Assembly: GCA_036362985.1 (NCBI GenBank)
Contig: JAYGXS010000005.1
Span: 28,216,220-28,280,219 of the forward strand
DNA length: 64,000 nt
Reading direction: 5' to 3'
DNA from: Ligula intestinalis
Taxonomy: Eukaryota > Platyhelminthes > Cestoda > Diphyllobothriidea > Diphyllobothriidae
Positions within the stretch are counted from its first letter, which is position 1. Each line of letters opens with the position of its first letter. The notes beneath the pieces are model-generated. The model was not told the origin of the DNA. It did no database searches and was given only the letters and a program-made list of their open reading frames with translations. Of this stretch, positions 55,973 through 64,000 are shown one piece after another. The position numbers and the translations under genes were made by a program.

Positions 55973-58900
55973 ACATTATTACTTTATATGGAAATTTTTA
56001 TTTCTACGTGAAAATTGAATACGCCAGATATCTATTTTACGGTTTCTTATAAATCATAGTCGGTAAGTATTACTTGAATGCTTTGGAGGATACATTCGGA
56101 TAGGTCTCTAATTAAGTAAGAAGGTGTTTTTTCTAATTTAAGCATATTTCAGGACTACATTAACCAAAACTTCCTGGCCATTAAACCATGCAAGAACACT
56201 TTGGTTGATTATGTAAATATGAGATATAAGTCAACGGTAGAACAATACTACCCTCTTTCTATTTATCACCCCGCGTCACATGCAGAAGTGATATTATGGA
56301 ATATTCATCGCTTGTGCTTTGTTTTCCACCCCATACCTTTTAATATAGTTCAACAACTGATTGCTTACTAACAATATAACTGACCTTTGTGGCTAAAGTT
56401 TTTGGCATCAACTTTCAAAGCAGAATTTTGAAAGCGCTTTCTGCTACAGGCTTCTTACAAGGACTGCAATTATCATTGTGCATTTAAGTTATGTTTTTTG
56501 CTCGTACAATCAGAATTTACGGTCCTGAAATGTTGCATTTTCAATGTGATCTTTGCCAACAACGACCAATATTATAAGAAATATATGCAAAGTTTATAAA
56601 AATGTTCACTTTTACCCAACTTGTTTCGGTCTCTATTTAATATTATAACTCTCAAATGAATAAACATTCGGAATAAAACATTAAAAGTTTCAACTATGCA
56701 GGGTAAAGAAAAACAGCCGTTTGCCGACTTACCGAATACTAAAATTAACGTTATAATGTGCATGAATTTCGACACATCAATTGTAAAGAAAAGCGATAGA
56801 GCAGAAAACAAGCGTGAGTAGAGTTTTCACATTGGATTTCTGTTGACATTGTAACGGACAAAAACTATTCTTTCCAGATGTATTGTTGGAGTACGCAGTG
56901 AGACAGTATATGATTCCGATGACATAACAAACGACCATGAGTAACAATTTGTAAAGTGAGATTGACACTTCCCTTTTTCGGATAAGAAAGGATAGCGAAT
57001 TCAAAAGAGACAGGAGTGTCAACTTCAAAAAACCTCCCCTCTCGGTAACGTTCATCGGTTGCTCATTGGTTAACACTACACACCTTCTTACGAGTGTCAT
57101 GGGACCGCGGTTTTGAATACATTCGTTAACACCATGTTCATGCAACATACATAAGTATTTCATTTGTTGATTTTTGCACATTGTCCAGTAATCTGACAAG
57201 TATTTTTGAACAACCGTGTAATCCATTGACTTAACACATATGTCCTGCTGATTATCTTCGACTGACAAGTTTCCCTAATGAACGTACCTCTGCATTGTCT
57301 GTCTTTAAGCATTCATGGGACCGTGTGTTCTACGAAATGTGTGTAAAGCCCGGCTTATCTATATTTTAGCAAACGCAGAGTCACTTAAATTAATAGATTG
57401 AGGACCTTTCCGTTTAAGCCTCAGAAAATATGAGGCAGTCATAACTTGCATATGACGTAGCAAAAAATGCTACATTAACGTGTTAAATAAAAGAAGATTA
57501 CGTGCTTATTGGAGGTGTAAAACACACAGGACGTATAACCCAATCGTCGTCGAAATAAAATCTGAATCATTTCCTTTATCACCATCAGTTAGCTATGTAC
57601 CAAAGCCTCATTGCGTCACAGTAGATTGCGTATCTGATGAAATGTGAAGGTCAACATTTGAATGGGGATTAAAAAATATTGGAGGCTGTTTATTTTGCTC
57701 ATTAAGTTGACATGAGACGCAAAATGCTATTGACTAGAAAATATTTCCCTTCAAATTACTATACTGGGGGCAAATAGGGGCAAAATGGGGAAGAATTCGA
57801 TGTTTTTTGATATGCACGGAAGTTCCTGCGCTATGGAGCGCTGCGGACAATTACTTATAGCTTATGCGTGTTGTGCTATAGAAGAACATTAATAAACACT
57901 AGCCATTTCTTACGTATATAAATTCAAAGAACAGAAAATTTTGTTCTGCCTTCATAAAATTGAGGTGATGTCTTAATTTTGGGAAAAAATTGTCATCATA
58001 CAAATCCGTTAAGTTTTGGGCCATAAAAGTAATGAATAAATTCATGAGACCCTAAGCTGTTTTGCTCCGCCTAAATTAGAATTTCTAATTCACCATTATA
58101 TGAGGTGTCGCAAAATGCCATCAATTTTTTCTGTTATCTCGTAAAAAAAACCCATGCAAACATGTTCAATATGAAAAACAAAATCAATGAATATAATAAA
58201 TCGAAACGGAAAAAACAGAAGGTTATCAGTTTACTATAAATGAAACATGCTTTACATCAATCTGGTGTACATTTGAAATCAATGAACGGAGTGTGGAAGT
58301 ACCAAAATCTCCTGAACTCTGCTTTGGTATGCATAAAAAGTTAAAACGGTGGCTGACCTCAGCTTATTTCTTGGGAAATTAGGCGCCATTTCCAAATTTT
58401 CCAGCCTAATGGGTTCGTCTTTATCGTTGCAAATATAGCTGTAGCAATTTTATGCTGTAAGGTTCTCATCAAATTTTAATATTCTCCGATAGTTATCACA
58501 AACGCCTGAAATATATTAAAAAGAGCAGGTCGCATTTGATGCATAAATTAAAAGATACCAAAAATGTTAGTTCTGATGGAATAAGTGTTTAATACCTAAT
58601 AATAACAATCCTACTGGGTTTGCTAAGCAGCCGAAGTTTACTGAAGAAAAATGTGGTGCCCTGCTTGAACTTGCCGTGTGAATATTTTATCAGGTTTTCT
58701 CAGCAATAAACATATAAGTATGGCAGGGTTCAGAAATGTAAGCTGACTGCATTAGCTGGAACCCATGGGACAAATTAATTTTAATTGCTGAAAGCGGATT
58801 AACGGAACCATACTTAACAATTTATTCATGCATATTTCTGCAAGTTCTGTGGAGCTTTCGATTCATAGCATGATTAGTTTGCTATGATAAGGCTTCAGCA

Positions 58901-59149
58901 GAATTATTCAAATAGAAATTACTAAGCAGCACCAAATGTAACCTTGGCATAATTGAAACAGAAGTGTTCTATATGGAACAGAGTTTCACCTCACGGCCCA
59001 AACAACCTACTTATCCTGTTAGGTAAAATATTATCAGGATCAGAACGTAGCCTAACGTTATTTCATACATCACGGCATATTCATCTATTACAAGAAGTTG
59101 TATCTCATATACATATCGAGCACAGGAATTACCTGCCTTTATAAATGAA
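55973..59149. other. Mostly unassigned AT-rich DNA
   Basis: A 163-codon minus frame (57,268-56,777) has a hydrophobic C-terminal half but begins at TTG. It overlaps a tRNA-like stretch on + at about 57,055-57,125 (TTGCTCATTGGTTAACACT, then GCGGTTTTGAATAC), so it is probably not a gene. Nothing else was recognised. Confidence 0.35.
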
Positions 59150-59480
59150 CAGACGTGGTTTTTCTTCATTTTTTACATAACGACATCAGGTAGTAGAGGT
59201 CCAAATGGTGCTCCCAGTGCTACGCCTGTGATCTGGCTAACAGACTAAGCATCAAAGATGCATTCAATATTTAACATGCTGTGACGAAGCAATGCATTAA
59301 ATATCCAGTCTGTGTGTCAGTTTCTATATTCACCCTACATTGTCGTCACAAGAATATTCAATCGTGTCTGCATGAGAAATTGTAGGAATAAGCACACGAC
59401 ATCTAGTGAGAGCATCGTGCCAAAGCTAAACCGTAGGCTACGTGATGTTGGCCCAGGCCGAATTTCTTAATCCTTTCTGT
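59150..59480 (-). pseudogene. Penelope-like RT fragment
   Basis: On minus: LSLDVVCLFLQF (DVVSLFTNVP block), NALLRHSMLNIECIFDA, then QITGVALGAPFGPLLPDVVM, which matches the D-G-V-A-M-G-S-P-L-G-P-L-L-A-D-V-F-M motif of Penelope RT. Frameshifts and stops are present; the VDD box was not found downstream. Confidence 0.65.
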
Positions 59481-61264
59481 TAGTCACTTTTGAATTGCGT
59501 GACTGGTTGAATTACACTAATATCTTAGAAGAACAAATTACGCAGTGGTAATCCCTGAATGGAACACATTTACAAACTCGAAACATTACGCTTAAATGCA
59601 GTATGTATCGATAGACCAGATAAGGTGGCTGGTCACGTTATACTACAGGCCATAGTGCATTTCCAGCCTAGCTTCTGTCTTTTCAAATCACAGAAGAAAA
59701 TTAAACGTAACCTATATTGTTTGACTTTACTTTTGTGATATTTAAACCACTTGTACCGATCTGATAAAGGCTTAATACGCTGCTGAATACTAATAGATGA
59801 TACCACGTGAAAGGCTGCAATTTTGTTAACGCTACCAACCTCAGCCACACATTTGGCAACTGTAGTGGAAGTATGCGGCTTGCAGAGAAAACCATTCAAA
59901 CTTATTTCTAAACTATAGCACAGCATTAACCACCACTGAGCAGTGTTGTATCCCAGCTGTTTGGTGTTCCTCAAGTCAAGCTCAAGAGTATGAAGTAAAT
60001 TTTGCATGTATTTATCAGCCGCTATCTCCTTATTCAGTCAAACCCAAACTTTCAACGTTTTGCATCACTCAGCAACCCAAAACTGACACTTTTCTAGTAT
60101 TTGGTTTCCGGTTTTGCACCTCCTTAGGCTGTTTTTTCATTTATAAAACTTCTTACAAGTAGGTCCTAGTAAAAACGGATAAAGGAAACGACAAAATGCG
60201 GTATGATATGCCAGAGACCTGTGTAAGTTTATGTCCTGTAACAAGACAATCGAAGTCTCTTGCAAATGTCTTTCAACTGTACAATCAGGCTTCAAATTCC
60301 TCTGAAAATTTTCAAAAGGAATTTTTTTCAGGCTATTTTATTAAAGACTTGATGCACTTTTGGTACGTTCAATTCGGTAAATATATATTTTCACACCTTT
60401 ATCACCAGAACCACTTATGAATTACTGAAAAAACATGCTTCTTGCTAGGCATTTTAAGCAAAACTGAGGAATATTCAGAAAATATAATGATAAGCGTGCA
60501 ATAAAAGCTCACAACATATGCTTTAACTTTTTTAACTGGGATAAAATAGTTACGTACCAACGGCTTTCTAATGTCATACGTCTTATCTTATCATTCCAAA
60601 GAGGTGTTTATTTGCTTCTTGATATGGGCACAAAATGTATGGTTTACATCATCAGATTAGAGACGAGTTCGTATTTTTCTGACCCTAAATTTAAACCGTT
60701 TACAAGACTGGAGTTTCTGCAGGAAGAAATTTTTACTTTCTAAACATTTTTGATCAAGCATTTTGCCGAGTAAAAGACTAGTCATATTTGACGTTATTAT
60801 ACTTGACGTAATGGAAACAAAACGCTTCATTCGTTAATTAAAAAAAACTCTGCCTGGAATTCGAATATGTTTCCGTTGCGTGATAGCACTCTTCCCCACG
60901 CGCTTGTAATGTCACACAAACGTTACTCAACTGAGGGCAAGTTTCATGAAAAACCTGAATGGAACAGCGCAATTGGGAGCTTTAAAAAACAGAGCGCAGA
61001 CAATTTTATTCTGTGTCGAAGTATGAATGACTGCAAACCATCAACAGATAGACTTTCCTGACGTTTCTGCGGAGCCCTAGAATCCCATGACACACAACAT
61101 CTACGGGTGAAAATAAAATATTAACAGAGCAGAAACGACAAATTATAAACATGGGCACATGCTGGGTAATGATTTGAAGTATTTGGCCAGCAAGGAGTTC
61201 TTTGGCGAACATAATCTTTACCTACCGCCCCTGGGATGTTAGGATGGGCGGGGAACGCGGTCAG
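59481..61264. other. Spacer and presumed 3' flank of the receptor gene
   Basis: No gene recognised. A 124-codon minus frame (60,007-59,633) is unassigned. A TTTATT at about 61,003-61,008 could be a minus-strand AATAAA for the receptor mRNA. Confidence 0.35.
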
Positions 61265-62929
61265 TTAATCAGGTTCGTCATTCTGTTTGACAATGACCAG
61301 GTAGTAGAGCCAGTAGCAACTATTGTACATTATATAACAAAGTGGAAACATAAAGCGACTGTAGCTGTCAATTTCCGACTCGGGGGGAGCACGGCCGCTT
61401 TTGGTAGTCTTCTTCGCCGTTGCTGCGGCCGCAAACTTCTTCCTCTTCTCCTGTTCATTATTTATAGACAGAAAGGACTCCACTTCGGTGTAAAACTCTG
61501 GCGGCCTGCTTGAGCCCCCATCGGCTTCCCTCGAGTGTTGCTGACAGGCGGCAGACCAGCGCACCAGTTCCTCGCGAACAATCTGACGCACATCCTTCCG
61601 CCAGATGGCCTTCCGTTTCCGTCGCAGCATTGTGATCGCAAATGCGTACTCCACCAGCACGCAGATGACGAAGATGATGGAAAATATGAGCCAGAGGTCG
61701 AGAGCTTTGATGTAGGAGACCCTTGGCAGGCTTGTCGTCATGGAGGAGGCCTGAGTAAGAAGACCAAGGAGACTTAGCAGACCCAGAGGCACACGAGCTG
61801 GAGCCGCGTCCACGTTGACCCAGAAACTCAAGAAGGAAACCATGATGATGAGGATGTTTGGAATGTAGGTAGTTACAAGATAGGAGCCCAGTTGACGTTT
61901 GAGCTTAAACTTAGCTAGAAGGCAGGTATAGGAGCCCGTAGAGGTACTTGCTTTTGAGGTACAGTCAAGTGTTGTAAAGTTTTTAGGCGTATTGAACTCT
62001 GAAATCTGTAGCTTATCTGGTAATTCTACAGGGGCCGTCTCACGCCAAACAAATTTTAGTTCACTCAACGTGTATCCGTAACTGCCGATATTGATATCAC
62101 ATCTTTGCGTGTCCATGGGAAAGGTTTGCAGATCCATCTGACAAGCAAATCGCATTGTAATCTTCTGGCTGTAGAGAACACCTCCATCGGGATAGACCCG
62201 GAGAAGGTAATTTGGAAGGGTCATTTTGTGCAGGTAACCATCTTTACCGTTTCGGAAGAAAAGATCAGGTAGCCAGAGCATTTCCTTCAGTCTCGGGGCC
62301 ACCAATGGCTGCGTGTAGTTTCTAAAGGCCTCGGTGGTATTCCATGCTAGGCGAGGATCCACCCAGGTTTGACGGAGCAGCGCGTCCATGTAGTAGTCCA
62401 TAGTTCTTACATCAACCGAGAAAATAGCCAAAACCTTCATATTTACCTTTACTACAGTCGGCGTTCCCAACATCTCAGTGGGTCGCTCGTGCGTCTTATA
62501 GTTAGAAAACAGCTCCTCCAACAGTAGTTCTCTCGGTGTTTTTGGTATTTTTTCCTTCAGGTTGCCAGTCTCCGCTACATCCTCCGCCACAGTTTCAAAT
62601 CCTGCGGCCGGTAACTCCACTTCCTCGCTACCGGGGTATTCATAAGACCTACCGGCCTCTCTGGACTCATGTACATTGTACTCGCTGGGCAGACTCTCCT
62701 CGTAGCTGACACTAGGTATCGCAGCACCTTCAACTTCGTCTCCCCTTCCTCCGGTCCTTCGCAAATAGTTTGGCGTAGGCGCGGTTTGGATACCTCTCCT
62801 GCGATCGTTCAAACCTCGTTGATTGCCCGAGTATTGACTGCAGTGAATGTTCAGCGGAAAATACAGAGTAAAAAATAAGATGAGGGCCGTGAGGTAGCGA
62901 GGACTACTTATCGAGGAAAAACTGCTCAT
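61265..62929 (-). CDS. Cys-loop anion channel subunit (GluCl/GlyR-like), intronless
   Basis: A ligand-gated chloride channel subunit of the plasma membrane, most like invertebrate glutamate-gated or glycine-type receptors. ATG at 62,929 opens a signal peptide (hydrophobic residues 12-30). An unusual acidic linker of about 100 residues precedes the ligand-binding domain. That domain has LWLPDLFFRNGKDGYLHKM near 218-236, the Cys-loop C263-C277 with 13 residues between and FPMD inside, and the second disulfide C323-C336 (loop C) diagnostic of GluCl/GlyR. M1 is about 349-370. M2 begins APARVPLG at 376, where the PAR motif marks anion selectivity. M3 is about 408-431 and M4 about 525-547. The M3-M4 loop is short and basic. 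There are no introns or breaks in 554 codons. M2 carries Pro381 at 2' and Leu385 at 6'. The exact agonist cannot be told from sequence. Confidence 0.92.
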   Translation of the reverse strand: MSSFSSISSPRYLTALILFFTLYFPLNIHCSQYSGNQRGLNDRRRGIQTAPTPNYLRRTGGRGDEVEGAAIPSVSYEESLPSEYNVHESREAGRSYEYPGSEEVELPAAGFETVAEDVAETGNLKEKIPKTPRELLLEELFSNYKTHERPTEMLGTPTVVKVNMKVLAIFSVDVRTMDYYMDALLRQTWVDPRLAWNTTEAFRNYTQPLVAPRLKEMLWLPDLFFRNGKDGYLHKMTLPNYLLRVYPDGGVLYSQKITMRFACQMDLQTFPMDTQRCDINIGSYGYTLSELKFVWRETAPVELPDKLQISEFNTPKNFTTLDCTSKASTSTGSYTCLLAKFKLKRQLGSYLVTTYIPNILIIMVSFLSFWVNVDAAPARVPLGLLSLLGLLTQASSMTTSLPRVSYIKALDLWLIFSIIFVICVLVEYAFAITMLRRKRKAIWRKDVRQIVREELVRWSAACQQHSREADGGSSRPPEFYTEVESFLSINNEQEKRKKFAAAATAKKTTKSGRAPPESEIDSYSRFMFPLCYIMYNSCYWLYYLVIVKQNDEPD

Positions 62930-64000
62930 TGTGTTGTTGTGAGTAGATTGCTGCTTGCTTGACCGTCACATTCCAGGTGTGGGCATCTACCACGCAGTCG
63001 AGTCGGCAAAATGTGGCATACACACACATACACTCGCGAGTAACGCTGCCCAGACAGGCCTGCGTCTGTCCCTCCACGCTCCTTCTCCGGCGCTCGCCTC
63101 CGTGTCTGCCTTTCTACCTACTTTCTCCCAGTTAACACTACTCAGGCTCGCAAGACTGACAACCACAACCCACGGCAGTTGCGCGAAGGCATACGCACTA
63201 CTGTTTCGAGCCTGCCGCTGCTGTTGTTGTTATCTTCGTGGAAAAGCCAATGGGGGGCCAAAGAGACAGACAGGTACGAAGACGCAGGCATACGCGTGCG
63301 TGCACGCGTGCGCGTGCAAGACGATCATGCCTGCGGGCGAGTAGAGGCCGCCAGGTGAGAAAATTTACGGACAAATCACGAACAGGGTGACGGTGGATTG
63401 GTTGGGGGGTGGACGGCAGCAGGGGTCTACTAAGCGAAGCATTCACACACACACACACGCACGAGCAGATCCAGATCATCTGCTCCAGTGCCTGCACCTA
63501 TCAGTGTCCTTTATCGCTCAACAAAACAGCCACCCCACTTATGTCATGGCACTGTGATTTGTTGCGTGTTTAACTGAACCATTTCGGTCCTGCCGTGGGT
63601 TGGATAAGTCATTTCGTGACTATTTGCCTGATCACATTGGCACGGATGGCGATGCTGGGAGAAGGGGAGAGCGGAAGGCTATGAAGTCCTGGCAACAGGA
63701 CGGGGTGAAGCTGCTGAAGAGATTAGCTTATTATCCGCAGGTGTTTTTAGAATTTATATTCGATAGCACCAGGAAAGCGGTGTCTTAAGAAAACGTATAA
63801 CAATGTGCGCTTATAAAATTCAAAAAATCGCAATAAACAGAAATTGTTCTTTTAGGGCATTAGTTAGCGATGTTTCGAAATAACTTTTAAGCTAAGAAAT
63901 AAACAGTGAAAATCTCCTACGTCGAAATGGCGAAAGCGTTCAACGGGCCTCTATTTCCAAAAAGAGTGTAGGAGAAAAAATTGCTTACAAAAACAAGATA
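62930..64000. other. GC-richer 5' flank of the receptor with simple repeats
   Basis: Upstream of the receptor start codon. Contains CACACACATACACTCG near 63,019, alternating GTGCGTGCACGCGTGCGCGTG at about 63,297-63,317 and a CA tract at about 63,443-63,460. It probably holds the promoter, but no defined element was seen. The 62-codon frame at 63,600-63,788 starts at TTG and is not supported. Confidence 0.4.

Noticed and set aside
56777..57268. 163-codon minus-strand frame with a hydrophobic tail
   Set aside because: Begins at TTG, matches no family I recognise, and overlaps a tRNA-like repeat stretch on the plus strand.
63600..63788. 62-codon plus-strand frame beginning DKSFRDYLPDHIG
   Set aside because: Starts at TTG, no motif, no splice context that I can support.
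1..64000. CRISPR arrays, bacterial operons or other prokaryotic systems
   Set aside because: No spaced short direct repeats or polycistronic genes; introns, Pol III-like boxes and eukaryotic retrotransposons show this is a metazoan genome.

Overview
The window looks like intergenic and intronic DNA from a flatworm, most likely a tapeworm of the diphyllobothriid type (Spirometra, Dibothriocephalus or Schistocephalus). This is inferred from retrotransposon protein motifs I recognise (CR1-like, RTE-like, and Penelope-like RT plus GIY-YIG), from a 32-nt spliceosomal intron, and from a flatworm-style Cys-loop receptor. No database search was possible. Most of the DNA is AT-rich and is old repeat sequence.

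Only two host genes are convincing. (1) The 3' part of RPF1, a Brix-domain ribosome production factor, runs on + from about 6.6 to 9.2 kb in three exons. Its first intron is only 32 nt and carries an 18-bp perfect palindrome over the 5' splice site. (2) A complete, intronless anion-type Cys-loop receptor (glutamate- or glycine-gated chloride channel-like, 554 aa) lies on - at 61.3-62.9 kb. Its pore lining is unusual, with Pro at 2' and Leu at 6'.

Layout. 0-0.5 kb: decayed non-LTR RT (-). 1.4-5.5 kb: nearly intact CR1-like element (+); ORF1 is broken by a 1-bp shift, ORF2 is intact. 6.6-9.2 kb: RPF1. 10.7-13.5 kb: decayed RTE element (-) with a nested repeat. 16-19 kb: repeats. 19.7-22.5 kb: two direct copies of a 485-487 bp TA-flanked MITE. 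25.7-28.3 kb: Penelope-like element (PLE, -) bounded by inverted terminal repeats, each with a complete hammerhead ribozyme fold. 28.8-29.5 kb: hammerhead-like motifs, including a 281-bp tandem pair. 30-34.5 kb: fragments of other PLEs and non-LTR elements. 34.8-37.6 kb: second CR1-like element (+) with one nonsense codon. 43.06-44.23 kb: near-perfect palindrome around a 10-N gap, with a GIY-YIG domain in each arm. 44.9-50.3 kb: two more GIY-YIG relics and a hammerhead-like motif. 53.8-56 kb: TIR element with a tRNA-like half, and a relative. 59.2-59.5 kb: PLE RT relic. 61.3-62.9 kb: the receptor.

The most notable signal is the set of Penelope-associated hammerhead ribozymes. There are two complete folds with a compensatory change in stem I, one partial relative beside another GIY-YIG relic, and five decayed members of a second class that has no stem III, two of them in tandem as in circular-RNA-producing retrozymes.
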